Below are positions 23,083 to 34,134 of a DNA stretch of 64,000 nucleotides, in pieces. Made by a program: the position numbers and the translations under genes. Under the pieces are notes generated by a model. That model searched no databases, was not told the DNA's origin, and worked only from the letters and a program-made list of their open reading frames with translations. The stretch's first letter is position 1. Every line of letters starts with the position of its first letter. The stretch is from the NCBI GenBank assembly GCA_015179025.1, contig WHUX01000126.1:94539-158538 (forward strand), written 5' to 3'. This stretch comes from Terfezia claveryi. Its lineage: Eukaryota; Ascomycota; Pezizomycetes; Pezizales; Pezizaceae.

Positions 23083-23360
23083 AGGGGACGGCGGAGGCAT
23101 GGCAAGCTGGACGGCGGAGGCATGGCAAGCTGGACGGCGGAGGCATGGCAAGCTGGACGACGGAGGTAAGGCAAGCTGGACGATGGAGGGATGGCAAGCT
23201 GGACGGCGGAGGCATGGCAAGCTGGACGGCGGAGATATGGCAAAGGGGACGGCGGAGGGGAGGCAAGCTGGACGGCGGAGGGGAGGCAAGCTGGACGGCG
23301 GAGGCATGGCAAGCTGGACGGCGGAGGCATGGCAAGCTGGACGGCGGAGGGAAGGCAATG
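23083..23360. repeat. 23-bp minisatellite in left arm of the fold-back element
   Basis: About 12 units of ggcaagctggacggcggagg plus cat or variants. The unit has no stop in most frames on either strand, which explains overlapping ORFs such as 23037-23402 and 23053-23544; these are not genes. Confidence 0.9.
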
Positions 23361-23789
23361 CTCTCATCCAGATTGCAGGCAGTTCATGACTTGTGTTATT
23401 GATGAAAATTCCAGATGCTGGGGACGGAGAGCTCACTTGAAAGTTGTGCCTCGTGTGCCAGCGGTAGCTGCTGTACAGACTGTAATTTGGGGTGGCAGGC
23501 AGGGAGTTTAGGGGGGCGCTAGTCGACGCAACGGGTATGATCAACCCCGCTTGGCAGCTGGCTCGGGTATGCCAGCCTAGACTGGCATACTGCTAACGTT
23601 GCGCTATGCCTGTGCAGGCAACAGTCTCATTCGGCTGAACAAAGTACAATACCTACGTCTTTGCGTGGTTGAGATGTTGCAGCCATAATATATGTCCTTG
23701 TCGATATATTGGCCACCTGATATATATATGGAATTCATGTCTTTGCGCCCTATATATATATATGATGTCCTAGCATATATCTAAGCCTC

Positions 23790-23935
23790 GAAGGCATGAA
23801 TTCCATGCATATATGTATATAGGCCGCGAAGGTATGAATTCCAAAGCAAATATATAGCCAGCGAAGGCATGAATTCCCAAGCAAATATATAGCCAGCGAA
23901 GGCATGAATTCCCAAGCAAATATATAGGCCGTGAA
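23790..23935. repeat. 35-bp repeats in the fold-back loop
   Basis: About four units of agccagcgaaggcatgaatt followed by cccaagcaaatata, with variants. Close in sequence and length to the 34-bp units at 10534-11088. Confidence 0.8.
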
Positions 23936-24309
23936 GACATGAATTCCATATATATATCAGGTGGCCAATATATCGACAAGGACATATATTATGGCTGCAA
24001 CATCTCAACCACGCAAAGACGTAGGTATTGTACATTGTTCAGCCGAATGAGACTGTTGCCTGCACAGGCATAGCGCAACGTTAGCAGTATGCCAGTCTAG
24101 GCTGGCATACCCGAGCCAGCTGCCAAGCGGGGTTGATCATACCCGTTGCGTCGACTAGCGCCCCCCTAAACTCCCTGCCTGCCACCCCAAATTACAGTCT
24201 GTACAGCAGCTACCGCTGGCACACGAGGCACAACTTTCAAGTGAGCTCTCCGTCCCCAGCATCTGGAATTTTCATCAATAACACAAGTCATGAACTGCCT
24301 GCAATCTGG

Positions 24310-24775
24310 ATGAGAGCATTGCCTTCCCTCCGCCGTCCAGCTTGCCATGCCTCCGCCGTCCAGCTTGCCATGCCTCCGCCGTCCAGCTTGCCTCCCCTCC
24401 GCCGTCCAGCTTGCCTCCCCTCCGCCGTCCAGCTTGCCTCCCCTCCGCCGTCCCCTTTGCCATATCTCCGCCGTCCAGCTTGCCATGCCTCCGCCGTCCA
24501 GCTTGCCATCCCTCCATCGTCCAGCTTGCCCTTGCCATGCCTCCGCCGTCCAGCTTGCCATGCCTCCGCCGTCCAGCTTGCCTCCCCTCCGCCGTCCCCT
24601 TTGCCATATCTCCGCCGTCCAGCTTGCCATGCCTCCGCCGTCCAGCTTGCCATCCCTCCATCGTCCAGCTTGCCTTACCTCCGTCGTCCAGCTTGCCATG
24701 CCTCCGCCGTCCAGCTTGCCATGCCTCCGCCGTCCAGCTTGCCATGCCTCCGCCGTCCCCTTTGCCATATCTCTG
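24310..24775. repeat. 23-bp minisatellite in right arm of the fold-back element
   Basis: Inverted counterpart of 23083-23360 with roughly 18-20 units: about 7 more units than the left arm, and an internal duplication (cgtccagcttgcccttgcca junction near 24520) shows how it expanded. The 217-aa and 213-aa ORFs on the two strands here are by-products. Confidence 0.9.
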
Positions 24776-25312
24776 CACCAGCCTAGTCTAAGCTGTACTC
24801 CTACCACTTTCGTTCGCAGACCAACGTAGGGGCCAGGCTCTTGGCCTCGAGTTCGCTAGGCACATGGCAAGGTTGGACAGGTCCGTTTAATTATATTTCT
24901 GTCTCTTGTGGCATTAGCTCCCATGTACATAAACATTTAGAAATACTATAGACATTTATTATACTTATGCGTGCATGCGTCCTGGATCATTGGTTCACTT
25001 CATTCCACGTAGCTGGCCTCAGTTGTAGGGAAGGTAAAGACGCTTCTCTTCGCTTCTCTTCGTAGAAACCCAAGGTCCCCAGATGAAGTCAGTCGCGTGC
25101 GCCGTGGCGTATACCGCGCCTGGGGCAGGGGCACCAGTATAAAACAGGCTAGCCTTGAATCTTGGCGAGTAATCTGTAGATCACCGATTAATCGGTGAAG
25201 TGGTCCGAGGCGAGTTATAGTAGGCAGAGACCGAGGCGAGTCGATAGCCGAACGAGTTGTCAGGGTGAGAAACTCGGACCGACTCGCCCCGTGGCGCACA
25301 CTAATCACGGAT

Positions 25313-28300
25313 CAAACAGGTTGAAGAGTCGGGAAAAGGAGAGTCCCTTGCCTAGTCACTGACACTAGCAAGGGACCTGCTCCAGGTCATTTATCTTTGT
25401 CTGTATTTTCTTTGCCTACATATATGTCTGTTGATGAGTCTCGCCTGTTTGGTGAGCACTTCGTTGTACCTATAACTGTCAAGTTCAATGATAAAACAGT
25501 GGTTACATCAGCTCTCATAGATTGTGATACTTCAGGAATAGCATTTATTGACTAGACCTTCATCAGTGAAAACTCTATACCAACCTCTAAGCTAAAGACT
25601 CCCTGCCTTCTTGATATTATCGCCGGTCGCCCTATCTCTTCTAGGGTGATTACCGACCTCGCGTGCCTGCCCAGTGCCATGGGTGATCACTCAGAAGATC
25701 TCCCAATGTTCATAACCAAGCTAAAGTACCCAATTGTCCTTAGGATCTCCTGGCTTAGAATGCACAATATATCAGTCAGCTTCGGCCATACACCTTGCGA
25801 TTTAACAGCCCTTATTGCAAAAAACACTGTGGGGATCTAAAAACCACTATCACTGGGCTGTGCACATTGCCATCTCCAATAATCTACCCGACTCAGGTGG
25901 TACTCCCACCTGCACACATCGATACCACCGTTCCCCCTATTTCCCCGGTATCCCTCGCCCCTGCAAAACCCCTGAATATTAACTTTATTGGAGCAGGGGC
26001 CTTCGCTTATCTCACTAGGAGGCATAAGCTCAAGGCGCATACTCTCTCAATTTATAAGATCAATCTAGAAATTAACAAGACCAGGTCCAAAGAGGAGTGG
26101 AAATCCTTGGTTCCGGATGACTACCATAAGTTTATTGATTTGTTTTCAGAGAAGGCCGCAGAAAAGCTTGCCCCCCATTGACCATACGACTACACAATCC
26201 CGCTGATTGAAGGAAAAACTCCCCCTCATGGCCCCCTCTATGGAATGTCCCGAGTGGAATTGGAGGCCCTGAAGAAGTACCTGGAGGAGAACTTGAATAA
26301 GAGCTTCATTCAGTATAGCTCTTCCTCAGCGGGGGCTCCTGTACTGTTCGTAAAGAAATCGGACAGCTCTCTTTGGTTGTGTGTTGATTATCGTAGACTG
26401 AACGAAATAACAGTCAAAAACAGGTACCCTCTACCTCTAATCCAGGAGACATTAGCCAGGCTTTCCAAGGCAAAATGGTTCACCAAATTGGACTTGAGAG
26501 GGGCATACAACCTAGTATGGATCGCTGAGGGGCAGGAGTAGAAAACTGCCTTCCAGATACGTTACGGCCACTTCGAGTACAACGTCATGCCCTTTGGCTT
26601 AACCAATGCCCCGGCCTCTTTCCAACACTTTATTAACAACACTCTGCAGGACTTCCTAGATGTGTTTTGCATGGCTTACCTCGATGATATCTTGATCTAT
26701 TCAGATACTCTGGCAGAGCACAAAATCCATGTCAGGCAAGTCTTAGAGAAGCTGGAGCATGCTAGGCTGTACCTTAAGCCTGAAAAATGTGAATTCCACA
26801 TCCAAGAAGTAAAGTACCTGGGCTTGATCATAACTACGGAAGGTATTAGAATGGACCCCGCCAAAGTTGCTGTAATCTAAGAGTGGGAAACCCCAGCCAA
26901 TTTGAAGGATATGCAAGCCTTCCTAGGATTTGCCAACTTCTACCGCCGATTTATCCTAGAATACTTAAGGATCGCGGCACCCTTGACGGCCCTGATGAAG
27001 ACGAAGGTAGAAGCTGGCTCACACCTGACGAAAAGGGCCTTCCACTGGAATCCAGAAGCCCAATCCACCTTCCAGAACCTCAAGGAAGGTTTCTGCTCAA
27101 CACTGATTCTGGCCCATTTCAACCCCGAATAGGAGTGTGTTATCAAAACCGATGCCTCCGACTATGTCTCCGTAGGAATCCTGTCCCAGAACGATGATAA
27201 CGGCATCCTCCACCCAGTGGCATACTTCTCAAAAAAGCACTCTTCGGTAGAGTGTAATTATGAAATCTATGATAAGGAGTTAATGGCCATTATACGAGCA
27301 TTCGAGGAGTAGAGGCCACACCTGGAGTCAGCCAAGGGGATTATCGAGGTGCTATCCGATCATAAGAATCTTGAGTACTTCACTACTACCAAGCTGCTAA
27401 ACTGACAGCAGGCTAGGTGGTTAGAGTTCTTATCTCGATTCAACTTCAAGATCAAGTATTGGCCTGGAAAGGCTGGTGGGAAACCAGACGCACTGACCAG
27501 GGGATCAGGAGATCTCCCTAAGGGAGGGGATGAAAGGCTAAAATACCAGAACCAGGTAGTACGGAAGCTGGAAAATCTTGACCTGGCTGCCAACATTCTG
27601 GCTGAGGCTGAGGCTGAAGTTGAGATCGTAGATATCGAGGCTGATGCACATGCTAGAAGTGATCTCTGACAACAGGTAAAAAAAGCATATGCAGAGGACC
27701 CACTGGCCAAAGACATTATCACCGCAGTGGATTCTGGCCAGTGCCACCACACCAAGATTTCCCTGGCCGAGTGTACAACTCAGGACGGCCTCCTCTACCA
27801 CCTAGACCGCCTCCACATGCCTGCAGATGATGAGCTACGCCTGCGATTGATTAAGGAACACCATGACACACTGGCAGTAGGTTACTCTAGAGTGGCTAAG
27901 ACGTTAGAGTTACTGTCCAGGCAATATACGTGGATTGACTAATGGAAGGAAGTGGAGCAGTACATATGGAATTGCCATGTCTGCAAGCATACCAAACCCA
28001 CCCACCACGCTCCTTATGGTACTTTGAAGCCCCTGGAAGTCCCAGAACAACCCTGGCAACACCAAACTATGGACTTCATTACTGGATTGCCGGAAGACTT
28101 GGGATTCAATGCTATCTTAATGGTAGTAGATCGGTTAACGAAAATAAGGCATGTGATACGTGGTCGAGACACCTGCTCGGCCCCCAAATTGGCATCCCTC
28201 TACCTGGATAATGTCTTCCATTACTATGGCCTCTCAGCATCGATTGTCTTAGACCGTAGTCCTCAGTTCATCGCCAACTTCTGGAAAACATTCTGTGAGC

Positions 28301-29127
28301 TGTTTAGTATCAAAGTACACCTGTCTACGGCATACTACCCTCAGACTAATGGCCAGTCAGAACGTATGAACGCCATCCTGGAGCAATATCTGAGGGCATA
28401 CATCAATTACCAGCAGAATAACTGGGTTTCATTGCTGGCCACCTGCGAATTCTCCACCAACAACTACTTCTTGAAGACCCTGAAGACCTCCCCATTCCTG
28501 GCCAATTATGGCTAGCACCTTCGGTTGGTAGACTCCCTGGCACCTCTGCGGAAGGCCAGGGAGAATGCTCCAGCTAAGGAGTTCGCTACGCAGATTTTTG
28601 AACTTCACTCTACCCTGAAAGCCGAGCTGGGATATGTGCAAGCCAGGCAAGCCGAATATGCCAATGGATCACGGTTGCCAGCCCCCAAGTATCAGCCAGG
28701 AGATAAGGTGTGGCTCTCTAGCAGGCACTTCCGGACAGAATGGCCATCTTGCAAGCTTGACCATAAGTTCTTGGGTCTATTCGAGGTAGTGGCCGCTGTG
28801 GGCACTCATGCCTATTGACTGAGGTTTCCTAAGGACATCAAACGCCACCCAGTTGTACACGTATCGGAAATTGAACCAGTGGCTGATGATCCCCTCCCAG
28901 GGAAGAAACACCCTCCACCTCCTCCAGTGGTTATTGAAGGTGAAGAGGAATGGGAGGTGGAGGAAGTGCTGGACTCACGAAAGAAGTATGGGCATCTGTA
29001 GTATAAGGTTGAATAGGTAGTGGACCAGGAGGCTACCTGGTAACCCACTAAGGACCTGGAAAATGCTTGGGATCTGGTCTCCCTGTTCCATTAGCAATAC
29101 TTGAGGAAGTCCCATCCGGTTGAGTGA
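25313..29127 (+). pseudogene. Gypsy-1 pol (PR-RT-RNaseH-IN-chromodomain), degenerate
   Basis: Protease near 25427-25700 (LIDCDTSG; the DCGA-type active site seen in Gypsy-2 is damaged here). RT 26248-26880 with [15 protein letters not shown] and the catalytic YLDD at 26677-26688. RNase H about 27100-27420. Integrase zinc-binding domain about 27850-28000 (H-H...CHVCK), core 28070-28400 (MDFITGLPED, LDRSPQF with the second Asp of the triad kept, QSERMN with Glu). Chromodomain 28940-29080 (EEEWEVEEVLDSRKKYGHL), end at TGA 29125-29127. In-frame stops at 26539 (TAG), 26878 (TAA), 27130, 27310, 27403 and others stand at Trp, Gln or Arg positions of the paralogue. Not functional. Confidence 0.9.
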
Positions 29128-29251
29128 TCTGCCCATGTCTGAGTTGGAGTCCTTGTCATTGCCTTTGTTGTTGTTATTTCCTGTGTTGATTTTGCCGGTT
29201 GTTATGTCCAAGCCTACTAGTCGCTGAAGCTCCAGCCTAAAGGGGGGATAG

Positions 29252-29973
29252 TGTCACAACCGTGTTCTTAGTCTTGATTTGATACTCGAACAGGCTTGTT
29301 TGGGTGTCGTGCTCTTTTGACACACGAACAGGCTTGTTCAGGTGTCATGCTGTTTTGACACTCGAACAGGCTTGTTCGGGTGTCGTTGATGGGTTATTGT
29401 TATTGTTGCCCTCGGCATCACCTGTAACGCAGGTGATGGGTTATTGTTATTGTTGCCCTCGGCATCACTTGCGACGTAGGTGATAGGTTATTGACATTAT
29501 TGTCTTTATCATCACCTGTGATCGCAGGTGATAGGTTACCATTACCTTGCTTGGCTTCTGAGATAAGAGATCTTGGGAAGCTTATTCCTTCCGTTGCCCT
29601 AGCCTGGAATTATGTATATATAGCCCCTGTCCCTCGTACTGTCGTTGGATCCCTATCCAACATCTTGTATATCCAATACAGGGCCTTGCTTCTCTCCACA
29701 TTGGTGCATCTCCCTTGTGCACCTCCTTGTCTCACCTCAACTCTGCAGCCCTGCTGCCCACCCCACGAACCTCCTGTCCTTGCCTTGCCTTGCCTTGTCT
29801 CTGCAGCCCTGCTGCCTCCTACTACTCCCGTATACCTCTCTCGCCCTCGCCCTTGCCCCCATCCTAGCCTTTCCCCTAGTCACATATGTAGCGTTCCTAC
29901 GTTTGTGTTACCCTAGCCTTGCCCTTGCCCCAGTGTACCCTTTAGTTGCCTTGTCCTCAGAGCCATCATTACA
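29252..29973 (+). repeat. Gypsy-1 3' LTR
   Basis: Preceded by AAAGGGGGGATAG (polypurine tract). 76 bp longer than the 5' LTR, which equals two extra copies of a 38-bp module carrying the GACAC..GTGTC palindrome (three copies here, one in the 5' LTR). Confidence 0.95.
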
Positions 29974-29978
29974 AGCTC

Positions 29979-30699
29979 TTGAGTAGAACAAGTGTCCTAA
30001 CAAGGTATAACATGCCTCATCTTTATCAACCAGTCTACCACTATTAGAATGGTATTGAATCCTAAGTCTTCTAGCAATCCCATTATGAAATCTATGGTCA
30101 GGTATAGCCACGGCCATTCCAGGATATCCAAAGGCTTCAAGGTACCATATGGGGTATGATGGATGGGCTTAGCACACTTGTAAACATAGTGGTTCTATAT
30201 GTACCATTCTACATCTTTCTGCTGATCTATCTATATATATTTCCTGGCTAGCAATTCCAATGTTTTAGCTACTCTCAGGTAGCCTGCTACTAGGGTATTA
30301 TAGTGTTCCTTGATCAATTGCAGATGCAGATCTCCTTCTAGCATATAGAGCCATTCAAAGTGGTAAAGAAGACCTTTCTAGATAGGTCATTTGGTTAGAG
30401 AGATTTTGAGGTGGTAGCATTAGTCAGAATCTACTGCAATAATGATTTCCTGGGCCAAGGAGTCTTCTTCATAAGCCTGTCTTACCAGTTGTTAGAAGTC
30501 GGCTTCCTTGGTAGCCTTAGCCTTAGCTTCTGTATTAGCCCCAGTATTAGTAAGGACATTGGCTGCTAGATCAAGGTTTTTAGCCTTTAATACTATCTAA
30601 TTTTGGTATTTTAGCCTTTTATTCCCCCCCTTAGAGAGATCTCCTAATCTCCGAGTTAACATATTAGGCTTGCTACTAGCTTTTCCAGGTCCATCAGTA
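29979..30699 (-). mobile_element. Gypsy-A, segment 2 of 4: integrase N-terminal half (RIPped)
   Basis: Minus-strand continuation of segment 1 after removal of Gypsy-1. It carries the eroded integrase zinc domain and the RNaseH-integrase linker; near 30600-30690 it matches the paralogue block encoding [20 protein letters not shown]. It ends where the Plavaka element begins, between the codons for KIKY and RPGK of the paralogues. Confidence 0.85.
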
Positions 30700-32322
30700 A
30701 ACACGAAATCTGCGTCAGGTGCTTCCTGAGCCTATGAAGTGCTTTTGCAAAACCTCAGTATATGTAGCGACGTACTCTATATTCTAGCTTCCTGACGCGC
30801 CTTTCTCTTGCGTCTCTTCGTTAACGCGACGTGTTGAATTCCTTCTTCTTGCAATTAAATTCTTTTCGCTGCATATTTATAGAATACGTTGCATAGTGCT
30901 TTGTATCTACCATGCTTCCGTTTTTTACTCTTCTTTACTCACACCCCTACTTCTAGATCTTCTTTGCCTGTGTTCATCCTGTGTCTCTTTCTCCATTTAA
31001 CTCTCTATCCTACACCTACCTTTACCCGTGCTGCCCATTTACGTGCATCCCTAGTCAAGTTTCCGTGCAATGCTCTGCACCCCCTCATAGAGCATTGCAT
31101 TCCCTCATCCCCCTCATAGTTAACTTCTACGTGCTACCTATTGTCCGACGTTGCTAGTCACCCACGTTACGTATACAGTACTATCTCTGCTCGACTTTCC
31201 ATGAAATGCTTTGTACCCTCTAATCCTTCCCTTAGCTAACCTCTACGAGCTACCTATTGTCTGACGTTGCTAGTCACCCACATTATATATACGGTATTAT
31301 CTCTACTCGACTTTCTATGAAATGCTTTGTACCCTCTAATCCTTCCCTTAGCTAACCTCTACGCGCTACCTATTGTCCGGCATTGCTAGTCCCCCACGTT
31401 ACATATACAGTACTAGCTCTGCTCGACTTTCCATAAAATACTTCGTACCCTCTAATCCTACCCTTAGCTAATCTCTACATGATACCTATCGTCCGACGTT
31501 GCTATTAACCCACGTTATATACAGACGTTGCTATTTACCCACGTTATATACACGGTACTATCTCTACTCAACTTTCTATAAAAAGCTTTATATACTCTAA
31601 TCCGTCCCTTATCTAACCTCTATGTGCTACCTATTCTCTAACATTACGCGTCACTCTTGTTACATGACTGTTTCCATCTCTTGTCAACTTTCTTTGAAAC
31701 ATCTTGTATCCCCTAATCCTCCTATTAGTAAACGTCTCTGTACTACCGATTATCCGACGCTGAGAGTAACCAACGGTACATAACTAGTGCTCTCTCTGGT
31801 CAACTTTCTGTGAAACGTCTTGCATTCCCCAATCTTCCCCTTAGCAAACATCTCTATTGTACTCACTATATGTAGCACTGCATCCTCTAATCTCTTTATC
31901 TAGCAGAATCTGTTCTTCATTTAGCCTGTTCTTCATTTCATTCCTATATACTATGTTGTTTGCTAAGGTATTATTACACGACTTAGGCTCAAAAATTAAT
32001 CTCTATCTAATTCTAACAACCAGCCCATGAAACAATATTCCCAGAAAAAAAGCGATAACCATTACGTCAGAATAATTCTAGAAAAAAAGCGATAATAGGA
32101 AATAAAAGATATCACACAAAATTCATAGCAGGAGATACCGACGACAAAAGGAAACAAGGGAGAGCATGAAAACAGGAGAGTGATAAAACAGCAAGGAAAC
32201 AAGGGAGAGTACGAAAACAGGAGAGCGAGAAAATAGCAAAAACATAAGAGGAGAGAATGCCACGCCTGTAATATATGCAAAACACCTTGCCGAGCGCAAC
32301 TCAATTCCGACCCCCTTAGTCG
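30700..32322. repeat. Left subterminal region of the Plavaka element with about 117-bp tandem repeats
   Basis: About six diverged units between 31065 and 31900 marked by ctacctattgtccgacgttg (at about 31133, 31250, 31366, 31483, 31628, 31742) and cgactttccatgaaatgctt. Outside them no gene is visible; short ORFs (30889-31119, 32062-32304) are unsupported. Such repeats are the usual transposase-binding zones of CACTA-type elements, an inference here. Confidence 0.7.
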
Positions 32323-33758
32323 CTAAAGCTCATCCTCACTTCCAGCGTTCTCCTCAGCTTCGGCATCCTCCTGACCTGCCGCATTCTCCTAATCTTGCGT
32401 CTCCGCCTCTTCTTCACCCAATATGCTATTGTCAATCGCTGGACTCAAAGGATCTGCTAGCTCTACTGAAGAATCTCGCAATAGCCCTCCAACTCTGAGT
32501 CGCTTGTTTTCTGAGACCTCCAATCTCTCGTATGAGTGTTTGAGCTCCTTTCTTAAGTTGACTTCAAAACTCAGCTGGTCTTCTACTTCAGGAGGCTCCC
32601 CTGATTCAAGCTCGACGATCTTTACATTGGCCGCAATCCGGCGTGCTAGATCTGCTTTGATATTCTTAACGAGGAGGTCCTGAATTTCTGGTTTGTTTCC
32701 GTTTCAGGTTAACCACAGCCTGTTGTATGAGACTATTTCTGTTAGCTTTTATCCGACTCCAACAGTTCTTTTGCCCACTCCCACGATATGTGTACACTTA
32801 CGCCAGGTTGTCTCGTACTTGAATTCTAACCCATTGTCTTTATACTCCCCCGTTTTCCACATCTTCAGGCAGTGCCTCATAGCTGTTGACACAAAGCAGA
32901 TAAAAACCCCATTTATCCTCTCCAAAAATTGGGGTCTCGATTCCCCTTCATTTTCTTGGAATAGAAATACTTTTGGAAGATCACTTTCACAATCTCCTCT
33001 GCACGGAAACGATTTTTGAGCTCCTAAGAAGATAGTCAGGTTGTTAGAGTTAGATATTTGACTGCTGGAATCGCATACTTCTCTCGTCGCCTGCCTGCAT
33101 ATGAACCGATCGTTGTCCAATAACTTTTCAACCTCGATCTTTAGGTCATCCTTACAGAGGTGATTAAGGCCATACACCTTAATAATTGTGTGTCGACACT
33201 CGGCAACTAGATGTGCACGAGTTCTCGTATGTATGCTTTTCAGCTGTATACAGTTAATAATCCAATGCTAAGGGGTAGAAGTGGCTAACTTTACATAGGT
33301 ATCAACCGGCTTGATCCGTTCAACATATCGATTCCCTTGTGCTTTATGCCAAGTACTTTGCAACAATAGTAGCGTTTCACCGGGGGTTAGGAATGGCTTC
33401 CGGTACAAAGTATAATTCTCCACCACCGTTCGAGCAATACTAGTCATGTGTTGATAGTGACCTGGAATACTGGAAAAGGCCCTCGTATTTTTCCCAAGGC
33501 CTGGTGCGATTACATAGGTGCTGTCTCCAGTATCAGAGTCTAAATTCGTCTCATCATTATCATCCTTCGTTGTTGGAAGTTAGTAATATCCATTCTTGTA
33601 TAGTATAACACTCTACATACCTCATCCAAGAAGGTTAACTGATTTGACATCAAGGGAGCTTCTCGGGATGCTTGCGTAGCAGGTCGTTTGCAGCTCTCTG
33701 AAGTGGAGGGTTCTTCTTCTATTGCACGATGCTTGCCAGTCGACTTGCGGCCCATCAT
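32323..33758 (-). pseudogene. DUF6532-like protein, cargo of the Plavaka element (stop-interrupted)
   Basis: Exon 1 33758-33621 (46 codons from ATG, basic MMGRKSTGKHR start, Ser/Glu-rich), intron 33620-33565 (56 bp, GTATGT, branch TTACTAAC, ends AAG), exon 2 from 33564 in phase 0. One TAG interrupts exon 2 at 33270-33268 (likely CAG before). Exon 2 shows YTLYRKPFLTPGE, RAHLVAECRHTIIKVYGL, EKLLDNDRFICR and a conserved-looking FICFVSTAMRHCLKMWKTGE. The pattern ..AxRHCLxxWxTG.. near the end resembles DUF6532, a fungal domain of unknown function common in basidiomycetes. After another probable intron (near 32790-32710) the frame continues EIQDLLVKNIKADLARRIA and an acidic tail ending at TAG 32325-32323, with a TGA and a TAG inside. 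All stops fit C-to-T changes. Confidence 0.55.
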
Positions 33759-33774
33759 GACTTTTTGTACAATT

Positions 33775-33965
33775 CTGAGAGGATACAGGGCACCAATTCT
33801 GATAGGATGTAGGATACCAATTCTGATAGAATGCAAGGTACCAATTCTGATAGAATGCAAACGAGATGAATACAGAGGAACGAGATGAATACGGAATGAG
33901 ATGAATGCGGAACGAGATGAATGCGGAACGAGATGAATGCGGAGGAACGAGAGGAACGAGATGAA
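33775..33965. repeat. Short tandem repeats upstream of the DUF6532-like gene
   Basis: Two arrays side by side: about three copies of aggtaccaattctgatagaa (about 28-bp period, 33775-33860) and several copies of gaacgagatgaatgcg (16-bp period, 33900-33950). They lie in the promoter region of the minus-strand gene. Confidence 0.8.
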
Positions 33966-34134
33966 TGATGAATGTGGAGGTTTGGAATCCAACGCGAGGC
34001 GTCAAATGGCTCTTATATACCTGTTAACATTTAATATATTTAGTTTTATTCCTAACTAAATCTACGATTTGCACTACTTCAATGGACCCCCATATCTTTC
34101 TTTCCCCACCCCCCAAATATAACGCTTCTTGTCT

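Larger units (their letters stand above)
22532..25302. mobile_element. Fold-back (MULE-like) element with 1.2-1.4-kb inverted arms
   Basis: 2771 bp inserted in Gypsy-1 gag. Termini AGTGTGCGCCACGGGGCGAG and the exact complement at the right end; flanked by a perfect 10-bp target duplication aatcacggat (22522-22531, 25303-25312). The left arm (22532 to about 23745) and right arm (about 23935 to 25302) are inverted copies: the inner 800-1000 bp are nearly identical, the outer 300 bp differ by many changes. The termini are packed with ACTCGCC/GGCGAGT words. The arms hold a 23-bp minisatellite, the roughly 190-bp loop a 35-bp one. No transposase is encoded, so it must rely on one in trans. Target duplications of 9-11 bp are typical of Mutator-like elements. 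Confidence 0.9.
20698..29973 (+). mobile_element. Gypsy-1: Ty3/Gypsy chromovirus inserted in Gypsy-A
   Basis: Flanked by a perfect 5-bp target duplication AGCTC (20693-20697 and 29974-29978). LTRs 20698-21343 (646 bp) and 29252-29973 (722 bp). Without the 2771-bp fold-back insertion and its 10-bp duplication the element is 6495 bp, close to the 6468 bp of Gypsy-2. gag and pol contain many stop codons, mostly TAG/TAA/TGA where Gypsy-2 has TGG, CAG, CAA or CGA, so it has been mildly mutated in the RIP manner, far less than Gypsy-A and Gypsy-B. Confidence 0.95.

Noticed and set aside
23037..24829. Long overlapping ORFs on both strands (up to 217 aa) encoding repeated Arg/Gly/Trp or Pro/Ala/Leu motifs
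   Set aside because: They are produced by a 23-bp satellite without stop codons within an inverted repeat; every frame is open and there is no conserved domain.
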